13,718 nt of DNA from an uncultured Collinsella sp. (GCA_902496645.1 CABVBR010000043.1:1-13718), one strand, 5' to 3'; positions 1 to 7,325 are shown, numbered from the stretch's first letter. Numbers and translations: made by a program. The notes: generated by a model from the sequence alone, not told the origin.

Positions 1-690
1 CTGTCCACGCAGGTCATCAGCCGCGATCACCATGCCTACCTTGCCGGCGTGCTTGCCACTACAGCGGCCACCTGCGAGCGCATCGCGACCGAGGTCCGCA
101 ACCTGCAGAAGACCGATACGCTCGAGGCCGAGGAGCCCTTCCGCAAGGGCCAAAAGGGCAGCTCCGCCATGCCGCACAAGCGCAACCCCATCACCATGGA
201 GAAGGTCTGTGGCCTGTCGCGCGTCGTGAAGTCCAACGCTCAGGTCGCCTTTGACAACGTCGCCCTGTGGCACGAGCGCGACATTTCGCACTCTTCCGCC
301 GAGCGCGTCGCCCAGGCCGATAGCTTCATTGCGCTTGACCACATGTTCCAGTGCCTCATTCGCGTTATCGACGGCCTGCAGCTGTATCCGGCCCGCATGA
401 TGGCCAACCTCAACAAGACCCGCGGCCTCATCTTCTCCTCCAAGGTGCTGCTTGCCCTCGTCGACACGGGCATCACCCGCGAGGACGCCTACGCTATCGT
501 GCAGGAAAACGCCATGGCCACCTGGCACGAGGTGCAGGATTGTGTCTCTGGCCCCACCTTTAAGGAGCGTCTCGAGGCCGATCCGCGCTGCACCGTCAGC
601 CAGGAGAAACTCGACGAGATTTTTGATCCGTGGGACTTCCTCACCCGCATCGACACGGTCTTCGACCGCTTGGAGCAGCTCGAGTTCTAA
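1..690 (+). CDS. purB: Adenylosuccinate lyase, C-terminal half (5' end outside window)
   Basis: This is the last 229 residues of adenylosuccinate lyase. The enzyme splits SAICAR to AICAR plus fumarate and adenylosuccinate to AMP plus fumarate, in cytoplasmic purine synthesis. The frame is open from base 1, so the start lies upstream; the full family length is about 430-475 residues. The fumarase/aspartase superfamily signature GSSAMPHKRNP lies at fragment residues 53-63; by family knowledge its serine is the catalytic residue on the flexible loop. The C-terminal helical part follows and ends in RLEQLEF. A strong terminator follows at 764-799. Oddly, the last codons are repeated at 4401-4454, beyond the surface-protein gene. 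Identification is firm. Confidence 0.97.
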   Translation: MSTQVISRDHHAYLAGVLATTAATCERIATEVRNLQKTDTLEAEEPFRKGQKGSSAMPHKRNPITMEKVCGLSRVVKSNAQVAFDNVALWHERDISHSSAERVAQADSFIALDHMFQCLIRVIDGLQLYPARMMANLNKTRGLIFSSKVLLALVDTGITREDAYAIVQENAMATWHEVQDCVSGPTFKERLEADPRCTVSQEKLDEIFDPWDFLTRIDTVFDRLEQLEF

Positions 691-730
691 TTGATCGATT
701 AGGGACGATGTTAAACCTATCAGTTTGCTT

Positions 731-764
731 TTGAGCTCCTTTGAGGTACAGCTTTCCAGCTCAA
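731..764 (+). other. Inverted repeat just upstream of the purB terminator
   Basis: TTGAGCT at 731-737 pairs perfectly with AGCTCAA at 758-764, with a 20-base loop. It abuts the 5' arm of the purB terminator. It could be a second hairpin of the mRNA 3' end. No function beyond that can be read from sequence. Confidence 0.45.
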
Positions 765-799
765 GCCCCGTTGGTAACTCGTTTACCAACGGGGCTTTT
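764..799 (+). terminator. Rho-independent terminator of purB
   Basis: A perfect 14-base-pair stem (764-777 with 783-796) has a five-base loop CTCGT and runs into a short T tract (796-799). It should end the purB transcript and insulate it from the surface-protein gene downstream. The T tract is short but the stem is very strong. Confidence 0.9.
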
Positions 800-837
800 G
801 CGTGGGGGCGCCGGGAAAGTCGCACTTTAGCGGATGA

Positions 838-846
838 TGGTATATT
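838..846 (+). promoter_or_regulatory. Candidate extended -10 promoter for the surface-protein gene
   Basis: TGGTATATT at 838-846 fits the extended -10 pattern TGnTATAAT with one mismatch in the hexamer. No good -35 element sits 17 bases upstream, which extended -10 promoters can tolerate. If used, it would give a leader of roughly 130 bases that includes the inverted repeats and the G run. A weaker competing candidate lies at 895-924. Confidence 0.35.
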
Positions 847-857
847 GCAGAAATGTC

Positions 858-888
858 GTTTGCCGTTAATTTGCCCCTTCTGGCAAAC
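858..888 (+). repeat. Inverted repeat in surface-gene leader
   Basis: GTTTGCC at 858-864 is the exact reverse complement of GGCAAAC at 882-888, 17 bases apart. It lies just downstream of the extended -10 candidate. It could be an operator for a dimeric repressor or a leader hairpin; the sequence does not decide. Confidence 0.4.
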
Positions 889-894
889 ATTAGC

Positions 895-924
895 TTGTAA
901 GTGACCGTCGGGGGGGGGTATCCT
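895..924 (+). promoter_or_regulatory. Candidate promoter with a G run in its spacer
   Basis: TTGTAA (895-900, 4 of 6 matches to -35) and TATCCT (919-924, 4 of 6 matches to -10) are separated by 18 bases. That spacer contains nine consecutive G. If this is a real promoter, slippage of the G run would change the spacing. Both hexamers are weak and the extended -10 at 838-846 is a rival, so this is a tentative call. Confidence 0.25.
910..918 (+). repeat. Homopolymer run of nine G
   Basis: Nine consecutive G lie about 70 bases upstream of the surface-protein start codon. I noticed no other G run of this length in the window. Such runs slip readily during replication; placed upstream of surface genes in other bacteria they are known to cause phase variation. 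The run itself is certain, its effect is inference. Confidence 0.85.
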
Positions 925-940
925 TAAGCCAATTTTAAGG
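922..940 (+). repeat. Small palindrome in surface-gene leader
   Basis: CCTTAA (922-927) and TTAAGG (935-940) form a perfect six-base inverted repeat with a seven-base loop. It lies directly after the G run and overlaps the tentative -10 hexamer. It may be a regulator-binding site or a leader hairpin. Confidence 0.35.
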
Positions 941-986
941 TGCGGGAGAATACTGCGTTTTCTCACGAGAGATTGGACTTAGGGGA

Positions 987-3900
987 ATGAGAAAAGGATT
1001 TTGGAGGATAGCCGCCGCATTTTGTGCCGTTTTGGCTGCCGTAACGGCAGTTTCAGTCGCTACGCCATCAATAGCGGTCGCATCGGAAACTAAGGGAGGA
1101 GAGGTTCTCGTTTCTGTTTCACAGGACAGTGTTTTGAAATATTGTTCTGTTGCGGTCGGGCAAAGACTGAATGGAAGTGTCCGCTTTTCGCTTCCGGGAG
1201 CTCCGTCCCAGGAGATTGCTCAAGCGGCGCAAAACCCCGAGAATTACACGCTAACGATTTCGAGTGATGATGCAGAGAATATCTCGCTTTCAAACACCTA
1301 TGGACAATGGGAATATACGTTGTCCCCAGTGTCTGTTGGAGACGGCAAGCTTCGGATAACTGCTGAGTTCAATTATGAGGGTTACAAAGCGGAGGGTTAT
1401 CTTGAAATAAGCCTTGCTAAGTCTCAAAACAAAATAAAAGAAATAAAGTATGCAAACAATTCGGACAAGGCAAAGCCTGTATCTTCTCTGACGTTGTTAT
1501 ATATCGAGAAGTGTCCTGTTTGCGGAAAACAACACTATGGCTCTGAGAAAGGGAAAGTGCTGCTCGCATTTGAGCGGCCCGATGAGGAGCCGACGGCGTT
1601 TGATATCTATGGAAATAGTTCTTATGACGATGGGTCGGGGCTTTATACGCAGCTAAGCAGTGATCAGATAACGGAGTGTAGCAATTCTGCCGATTATCAG
1701 CTGCAGGCTCCTGTTTATATTAATCCGCACAGCAGCAGCGCTAGTGAACTCCGGATAGGCGTGAGTGACTACGCGCAAGATATTTATCAGAAGAAACGAC
1801 TCTGCGACGTGGTGATGAAGGAACAGGGTCCCGCTTTTGTTGAGAAAAACATGAGCGGAAAAATGGCTATCGGCTCTAACGCATGGATCGATTCGAGTGA
1901 TTTGATTGATGTTGAACTGAATTCAACCGGGCAAGCTTGCAGAGATTCATCGCGTGACTACCAGTCTCAAACGTGGAAATTATCCTATTCAGTTATAAAA
2001 GGACAAGACATTGTTTCGATAGAGGGAGATCGGGTCACCGCAATCAAGGTGGGGACTGCAACTATTGAGGCGACGGATTCGTTCGGCGGCAAACATGTCG
2101 GCACCATAGATGTGATTCCCTACCCATCCGTTAAACCTTTGATTGCATTCTTGAAGGAGAGCGAAATCTCAATTGAAAGCGAATTAGCTCCAGACCGCAC
2201 CGGCACGGACGATTATCTGCTTGATGCGAACAGATATCGCGATTACTTTGGAACTGTGTTGACGAAGGAGGCTGTAGAGCTTCTCGATAAATATCCATAT
2301 TCTGAATATCGATTCGTGTCATCAGACCCTAGCATCGTTAGCATCGAGATGTACGCTGTGAGCTCAAGTACAGCAGGATATTTCGCGCATCCGAATGGCT
2401 ACGGCACTGCAAAGATAGACGTCTATCTCGGTGACCCCGATAATGGGGGCCTTCTCTGTGACACGATGACCGTTCATGTCGTCAAGCCTGGCGAGGAACC
2501 TGCAAAAACGACGGTTTCCATTGCGGATGGTTACTCAACATCTATGGACAAGGGCACGACTCAGCAGTTGAAGGCAAAGGTTTCCCCTGACGATAAGGCC
2601 AGTAAGGTTGTCTGGTCCTCTTCTAACGAGAGCGTCCTTACCGTCGATGGCAACGGTCTTGTTACCGCTGTCGGTGACGGTGATGCCACGATCATGGCAA
2701 CCGTTGATGGGGTCTCTGCAACCACGGATACAATTACGGTAACCACTCCGGTCGTAAAGGTCTCGGGCGTCAGCCTCAGCGCGTCGAATCTTAAGCTTGC
2801 TGTGGGCGGTGAGCCCTCGACGTTGACCGCAACGGTTGAGCCCAACAATGCAACGAATAAGAATGTGTCCTGGTCTTCGAGCGACCCGGAGGTCGCCACG
2901 GTTGCGGACGGCGTCGTGACCCCGGTCAAGGCCGGTGCTGCCACGATCACCGTTACCACTGAGGACGGCGAGTATAGCGCCACGTGCAAGGTGACGGTTA
3001 TTCAACCTGCAACGGGTATCACGCTCGATAAGCAGAAGGTCGCGCTTGCGGGCGCTGCAACCGAGCAGCTTAAGGCGGCGGTCGTTCCCGCGGAGGCTAA
3101 CCAGACGGTTGTCTGGAAGTCCAGTAACGAGAGCGTCGCTACGATCGATCAAACCGGAAAGGTGACGGCTGTCTCCAAGGGCGCCGCAACCATCACCGTT
3201 TCGACTGAAGATGGCACCTATTCTCAGGATTGCGCGGTGACCGTCTCTAATCCCGCAACGAGTCTTGCAGTCGATCAGTCCTCCCTCAACCTTGTGAAGG
3301 GTGAAGAAGGTACCGTAAAAGCCTCTCTTGCCGGAGCCCTGGCAGGTGAGGTCGACGAGACCAAGCTCGCTCTGGATGACACGGGTGCCTCGAAGGCATT
3401 TAAGGTTGTCGACAACGGCGATGGCTCCTACACCGTCACTGCCCTCAAGACTGGTTCCGGTTCATTCGTCATCACCGCGGGGTCGCTCTCCCAGACCGTT
3501 TCGGTGAGCGTGACCAATCCCGCCCAGAAGGTTGAGCTCAACAAGACGAACCTTTCCTTTACCGTAGGCGACGCCTCCGCAAAGCTCTCCGCAACGGTGA
3601 CTCCTGCAGATGCAGACGATGCGACCGTGAGCTGGACCTCCAGCGATTCGTCGATCGCTACGGTTAAAGACGGCGTCGTGACGCCGCTTAAGGCCGGCAC
3701 CGTCACGATTACCGCCACCTGTGGCGACAAAACCGCGACCTGCGCCGTTACCGTAGCGGCAAAGACCATTGCGGGCGTTGCAGGTAGCAACGGAACGGAC
3801 GTTAGCGTAAGCGCCGAGAACAATGTCGCTGCCGGCATTGCCCAGAACAACAGCATCTCTCTTGTGGTCGAGGAACCGACAAATCTTACCGACGCCGCCA

Positions 3901-4388
3901 ATGCTACGATTTCCGGCCTTGAGCAGGGGGCTACCAAGGTTGCCGAGAAGCTCGATATCAAGCTTCTCAAGAATGGCGAGGTTATCGAGGACTACGAAGG
4001 CATGTCCTTCATCGTCCGTGTCAAGATGACTGCCGCCATGAAGGCGCTCACCAACCTCAAGGTGCTCTACGTTGCCGAGGATGGTTCCACTCAGGCTATG
4101 GATACGTGGACCGAGGGCGACTACCTCTGCTTCCGCACGAGCCACTTCTCGACGTACGTGGTGACGGGCGAGGAGGCCAATGGTGAGCCGGTTCAGCCTA
4201 CGCAGCCCGTGACGCCGTCCCAGCCTAGTCAGCAGACGACGACTAAGGTGACCAAAAAGTCTGTTAAGGCTACTAAGGGCGCGCTTGCCAACACGGGCGA
4301 CCAGGCCCTTGCGGTTGCCTTTATTGCTACTGTCGCAGGCGTTGCGCTGATCGCTTTCGCTCTTATGCGTAAACGTTTCGAGCGTTAG
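987..4388 (+). CDS. Secreted wall-anchored surface protein with Big2 Ig-like repeats
   Basis: This is a 1133-residue cell-surface protein, probably an adhesin or stalk. A Sec signal peptide has basic residues MRKGFWR and a hydrophobic stretch to about residue 30, with likely cleavage after AVA at residue 32. Residues 33-500 are a non-repetitive head without a recognised enzyme domain; it carries CPVCG at 176-180 and a Big2-like stretch near 290-377. Bacterial Ig-like (Big2) domains follow at about 507-587, 588-672, 673-754 and 845-925, with a degenerate one at 755-845. Repeated motifs are WSSS and VTAVxxGxATI. A domain ending in FRTSHFSTYVV (about 928-1065) leads to a Pro/Gln/Thr-rich spacer. 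The sorting signal is LANTG (1100-1104), a membrane helix and a basic tail. The purine-rich AGGGG lies only one base before the ATG, unusually close for a ribosome-binding site, but the signal peptide supports this start. The 5' half is A+T-rich. Confidence 0.92.
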   Translation: MRKGFWRIAAAFCAVLAAVTAVSVATPSIAVASETKGGEVLVSVSQDSVLKYCSVAVGQRLNGSVRFSLPGAPSQEIAQAAQNPENYTLTISSDDAENISLSNTYGQWEYTLSPVSVGDGKLRITAEFNYEGYKAEGYLEISLAKSQNKIKEIKYANNSDKAKPVSSLTLLYIEKCPVCGKQHYGSEKGKVLLAFERPDEEPTAFDIYGNSSYDDGSGLYTQLSSDQITECSNSADYQLQAPVYINPHSSSASELRIGVSDYAQDIYQKKRLCDVVMKEQGPAFVEKNMSGKMAIGSNAWIDSSDLIDVELNSTGQACRDSSRDYQSQTWKLSYSVIKGQDIVSIEGDRVTAIKVGTATIEATDSFGGKHVGTIDVIPYPSVKPLIAFLKESEISIESELAPDRTGTDDYLLDANRYRDYFGTVLTKEAVELLDKYPYSEYRFVSSDPSIVSIEMYAVSSSTAGYFAHPNGYGTAKIDVYLGDPDNGGLLCDTMTVHVVKPGEEPAKTTVSIADGYSTSMDKGTTQQLKAKVSPDDKASKVVWSSSNESVLTVDGNGLVTAVGDGDATIMATVDGVSATTDTITVTTPVVKVSGVSLSASNLKLAVGGEPSTLTATVEPNNATNKNVSWSSSDPEVATVADGVVTPVKAGAATITVTTEDGEYSATCKVTVIQPATGITLDKQKVALAGAATEQLKAAVVPAEANQTVVWKSSNESVATIDQTGKVTAVSKGAATITVSTEDGTYSQDCAVTVSNPATSLAVDQSSLNLVKGEEGTVKASLAGALAGEVDETKLALDDTGASKAFKVVDNGDGSYTVTALKTGSGSFVITAGSLSQTVSVSVTNPAQKVELNKTNLSFTVGDASAKLSATVTPADADDATVSWTSSDSSIATVKDGVVTPLKAGTVTITATCGDKTATCAVTVAAKTIAGVAGSNGTDVSVSAENNVAAGIAQNNSISLVVEEPTNLTDAANATISGLEQGATKVAEKLDIKLLKNGEVIEDYEGMSFIVRVKMTAAMKALTNLKVLYVAEDGSTQAMDTWTEGDYLCFRTSHFSTYVVTGEEANGEPVQPTQPVTPSQPSQQTTTKVTKKSVKATKGALANTGDQALAVAFIATVAGVALIAFALMRKRFER
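2506..3760 (+). repeat. Tandem Big2 domain-coding repeats
   Basis: The segment encodes about five successive Ig-like units of roughly 80-90 residues. Four keep the WSSS/WKSS/WTSS and VTxVxxGxATI hallmarks; the unit at about 3250-3520 is degenerate. Some units stay similar at DNA level: the same 14 bases (GACGGCGTCGTGAC) begin at 2908 and 3669 and run on into further similarity. Such repeats can recombine and change the number of units. Confidence 0.8.
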
Positions 4389-4400
4389 GGCACCCCGCTC

Positions 4401-4454
4401 GTCACCCGCATCGACACGGTCTTCGACCGTCTGGAGCAGCTGAGCTTCGAATAA
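4401..4454 (+). pseudogene. purB: Remnant copy of the purB 3' end
   Basis: Bases 4402-4429 are identical to 641-668 (28 of 28), inside the last codons of purB, and the likeness continues through TGGAGCAGCT. In frame it reads VTRIDTVFDRLEQLSFE and stop, against LTRIDTVFDRLEQLEF and stop in the intact gene. It lacks any start and is too short to function. With the intact purB end it brackets the surface-protein gene as a direct repeat about 3.76 kb apart. It is followed by a strong terminator, as expected of a real gene end. The likely origin is insertion of the segment at the purB 3' end. Confidence 0.88.
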
Positions 4455-4497
4455 CGTCGGTGTAATTCGACCGCTTGCGGATGCATTTCAACCATTG

Positions 4498-4530
4498 GCG
4501 CCTTGCCCATCTTGGGTGAGGCGCTTTTTT
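4498..4530 (+). terminator. Rho-independent terminator after surface gene and purB remnant
   Basis: A 12-base-pair stem (4498-4509 with 4513-4524, including two G-T pairs) with a three-base loop is followed by six T (4525-4530). It now ends the surface-protein transcript. Since it follows the purB remnant, it may originally have been the purB terminator. Confidence 0.9.
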
Positions 4531-4532
4531 CG

Positions 4533-4560
4533 TTGCTGCGGCAGCCCCCGGTAATAAAAT
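4533..4560 (+). promoter_or_regulatory. Candidate promoter of the binding-protein/cyclase pair
   Basis: TTGCTG (4533-4538) and TAAAAT (4555-4560, 5 of 6) are 16 bases apart, directly after the terminator. Transcription from here would begin near 4567, inside the longest reading of the next gene. That would favour the in-frame GTG at 4595 as the real start. The -35 is weak. Confidence 0.35.
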
Positions 4561-5431
4561 GAACCTCTACTGCCATTTCGATGAAAAGAGGCGCGTGCCT
4601 AGACGTATTAAACGAGTCGTCATCGTCTCGTTCGCGCTCATAGTTCTTGTTGCTGCCTGTACGGCTGTCCTGACGTATACCGATCGAAATAGTTCTTCCT
4701 CGCCGAGTACGGCTGACGAGGATCTCCCTGTGCTCAAAATTGGCGTTACGGATAACGACCCCTATGTATATGTCGATACCACAGGCGATTACGCCGGTAT
4801 CGATATCGATATCGCCCGCGAGGCGTGTGAACGTGCGGGGCTCAAGCCGCAGTTTGTCGATATTGACTGGAACGATCGCGACCGGCTGCTCAAAAATGGT
4901 GATATCGATTGTCTATGGTGCGACTATTCGCCCTGCTATCGCGAGGATAAGTATTACTGGACCGAGCCGTATCTAACCGTGACGGTCTCGGTTGCCGCCA
5001 AGAAGACGAGCGGCATCAAGTCCTTGGCGCGTCTTGATGGAAGCAAGACCATTGCGGTGATTGCGGGCTCAGTGAGTGAACGCCGATTGCTTGCAGGGGA
5101 TCTGGGAATCTCGCCGGACGTGCACATCAAATCATATGGCTCTGCCGAGCTCTGCAAAGCCGCTCTAGCCAAAGGATATGTGGACTGCTGGATGGCGGAC
5201 GTACAGCCGCTTGACCGACTCGTTGCCCAGTACCCCGGCCTTTATTGCGTGTTCGCTGACAACGTTATGACGGTTGACCTGGGCGTCGCGTTTGAGAACA
5301 GCTATGAAGGACCGGTCGTAAAGGATCTCAATACCGCATTGTTTGCCATGGATCGAGATGGCACGATTGGCCGTATTGTGGGCAATTACAAGGCGGGAGC
5401 GACGACGAGTGAGCAAGGAGCGAATCCATGA
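4559..5431 (+). CDS. Extracytoplasmic solute-binding protein, family 3 (orphan, no permease)
   Basis: This is a 290-residue protein of the amino-acid-binding SBP_bac_3 type. A basic segment (PRRIKR) and a hydrophobic helix at about 19-40 export or anchor it. LVAAC ending at Cys34 could be a lipobox. The binding domain spans about 58-280, with DNDPYVYV, the GDYAGIDIDIA strand-helix motif and SPCYRED. Arg128 occupies the place of the family arginine that holds the ligand carboxylate. No ABC permease or ATPase gene is nearby. Instead the stop codon overlaps the start of a membrane diguanylate cyclase (ATGA), so it probably senses a ligand for that enzyme. The start is uncertain: the ATG at 4559 has no Shine-Dalgarno, while the GTG at 4595 has GAGG three bases upstream and begins at a typical signal sequence. 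Confidence 0.85.
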   Translation: MNLYCHFDEKRRVPRRIKRVVIVSFALIVLVAACTAVLTYTDRNSSSSPSTADEDLPVLKIGVTDNDPYVYVDTTGDYAGIDIDIAREACERAGLKPQFVDIDWNDRDRLLKNGDIDCLWCDYSPCYREDKYYWTEPYLTVTVSVAAKKTSGIKSLARLDGSKTIAVIAGSVSERRLLAGDLGISPDVHIKSYGSAELCKAALAKGYVDCWMADVQPLDRLVAQYPGLYCVFADNVMTVDLGVAFENSYEGPVVKDLNTALFAMDRDGTIGRIVGNYKAGATTSEQGANP

Positions 5432-7227
5432 CAAATGATGAGCGCTTCTTGCACAAAAAGAACCTGGTTGTCATAGTCGTCAGCGTTGTTGCCAGCATTG
5501 TCTTGCTGAATCTGCTGTTTATGGTCGGCACGCATCGCTGCCTCTATAAAACGCTTGGATTCGGTCAAGAGGCCATGGTGTTTTTGGAAAACGCTTGCGA
5601 AAAATATGATCGCTACGAACAGGGAAGAAAAACCGAGGCGACGCACGATTTGGATGCTGCGGTCGAATCGTTTGCGACGTTCCTGCCCCCTGGTCGCGTT
5701 GAGGTTAACGACGATCTTATCGAGCAATATGTCCACGCCGAGAACCTTTCGGGGCTGATGGTCATGGACTCCGACGGTCATATGACCGCCCACTACGACA
5801 TCGATGGCCGCGACCCGCTCATGCTATGGCGAGAAGAACTGGCTTGCTCGTCGGTCGCATCGATGTATCAAGGTTCCAAAGTGTCCTACTCAACTGTCGT
5901 TGAGCGCCGCGATGTCGTTTTTGCCGTCTGTGCTGTCCCGTATGGCGACGGCGTTGCCCTGGCATACCGCTCACTTGTTTCCGATACGGCGGATGACTAT
6001 TCATATGCCATAGCCGATGTGCTTGCGAACAACACCTTCCACCAAAGTCCCATGGTGCTTGTTATGGAGGATGCGGAGATTGTCTCATCCAACAGTGCCG
6101 ATGCTGACGTGTCGCTCGCCCGACTCCTCACCAGTACAGGAGTTGAGTGGAAAGAAGACGGCCTGACGCGCATCGAATATCGAGGAGACAAATGGTATGC
6201 CGTGCGTGCGGCATATAAGGACTACCGCCTGTTTGCGCTCTATCCCAAATCTGAGGTCATGTCTGACAGGATTTCATTTGTCGCCGCCGGCGTCTTGGTG
6301 TGCCTTGCGTTTTGGGTCGTGGTGCTGTTGGCTCGAAATATCGTTGACCACCGCAATTCGGTCGAAAAGGATAAACAGCTCGGCATTATCAATGCCATAA
6401 GCGCCATCTACGATTCGACCTTCCTTTTGCATCTCGACACCCTCGAGATCGAGGGAATCAATATGTCGCCGGCGATAGCGAAGATATTTGCCGAGCACAA
6501 CGAGGCATATGACTTTATGGACACAGTCTGCCGGGATATCGTGAGTCCCGAAAGCCGCGAAGCGGTTGTGGGACTCGTAGATATAAGTACGCTTCGTGAA
6601 CGTATGGAGGGCGTACCGTACTTGGCTGCCGAGGTGCGAGATTGTCGAGGCGCTTGGTGCTCGCTACAGGTTGTCCCCCAGCATCGCGATGAGCAAGGCC
6701 GGCTGGAGTCGGTTGTCGTGGCGACGCACAACATATCGATGGTCAAGCATGCCGAGGAGCTGTCATACCAAGATAAACTGACGGGGCTTCGCAACCGCAA
6801 CTATCTTGAATCGCGTGGAGATAGCCTGGTAAACGAGGACTTGCCGGTGAGCGTGATTATGGTGGACTGTAATTATCTCAAGCGGACCAACGACATCTAT
6901 GGTCACGAGATGGGGGATGAGCTGCTACGACGGACGGCGTCCGTGCTGCGGCGGGTGGCTGGTGCGGATTACCTGCCGATGCGCGTTGGCGGCGACGAGT
7001 TTTTGCTGGTTTGCCCCCATACTGACAACGAGTCTGCGCTCGGGCTGGAACAGGACCTTCGTCTCGGTCTTGCCGCGGTAAGCGATGAGGCCCTGACGGT
7101 CAGCGCATCGATTGGCGTGGCGACCGTCGAGACGGCTGGAAATACGCTGGCCGATGTATATCGCGTCGCCGACCACAATATGTATCGTGAGAAGCGCATG
7201 GTCCACGTACAGGGTGCGGACTGCTAA
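5428..7227 (+). CDS. Membrane-bound diguanylate cyclase (GGDEF) with extracellular sensor
   Basis: This 599-residue enzyme should make cyclic di-GMP from two GTP. Membrane helix 1 is at about 12-33, an extracellular Cache-like sensor region at 34-281 and helix 2 at 282-303. A PAS-like segment (about 318-445) leads to the GGDEF domain (about 446-595). The domain start LTGLRNR and the GGDEF active loop (521-525) are intact. The metal-binding Asp is D480, while the second Asp of the usual DxD is Asn482. The inhibitory RxxD site before GGDEF is missing (GADY), so product inhibition through that site is unlikely. AAGGAG precedes the ATG by seven bases, and the start overlaps the upstream stop, giving translational coupling to the binding protein. 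No EAL or HD-GYP phosphodiesterase lies in the window. Confidence 0.93.
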   Translation: MTNDERFLHKKNLVVIVVSVVASIVLLNLLFMVGTHRCLYKTLGFGQEAMVFLENACEKYDRYEQGRKTEATHDLDAAVESFATFLPPGRVEVNDDLIEQYVHAENLSGLMVMDSDGHMTAHYDIDGRDPLMLWREELACSSVASMYQGSKVSYSTVVERRDVVFAVCAVPYGDGVALAYRSLVSDTADDYSYAIADVLANNTFHQSPMVLVMEDAEIVSSNSADADVSLARLLTSTGVEWKEDGLTRIEYRGDKWYAVRAAYKDYRLFALYPKSEVMSDRISFVAAGVLVCLAFWVVVLLARNIVDHRNSVEKDKQLGIINAISAIYDSTFLLHLDTLEIEGINMSPAIAKIFAEHNEAYDFMDTVCRDIVSPESREAVVGLVDISTLRERMEGVPYLAAEVRDCRGAWCSLQVVPQHRDEQGRLESVVVATHNISMVKHAEELSYQDKLTGLRNRNYLESRGDSLVNEDLPVSVIMVDCNYLKRTNDIYGHEMGDELLRRTASVLRRVAGADYLPMRVGGDEFLLVCPHTDNESALGLEQDLRLGLAAVSDEALTVSASIGVATVETAGNTLADVYRVADHNMYREKRMVHVQGADC

Positions 7228-7245
7228 TCTTGCCCCCACCAGTCC

Positions 7246-7274
7246 AAGCATCGTAGGATGTTGAATCGGTGCTT
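7246..7274 (+). other. Hairpin after the diguanylate cyclase gene
   Basis: AAGCATCG (7246-7253) pairs with CGGTGCTT (7267-7274) over eight base pairs with one G-T pair and a 13-base loop. No T tract follows, so it is at best a weak terminator. It is the only sizeable structure I see between 7228 and 7340. Confidence 0.35.
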
Positions 7275-7325
7275 GCGATAATAAGTCGGTCCAGGCGGGG
7301 ATAATAGACGTCTGAAATTTCTTTC

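Noticed and set aside
2535..4145. Several minus-strand open frames opposite the Big2 repeats
   Set aside because: They recur because the repeat DNA recurs. The + strand frame has a signal peptide, repeats and a sorting signal.
641..4454. Typical integrative element or insertion sequence
   Set aside because: No integrase, transposase or terminal inverted repeats were found between the purB repeats, so I call only a scar-like direct repeat and not a mobile element.
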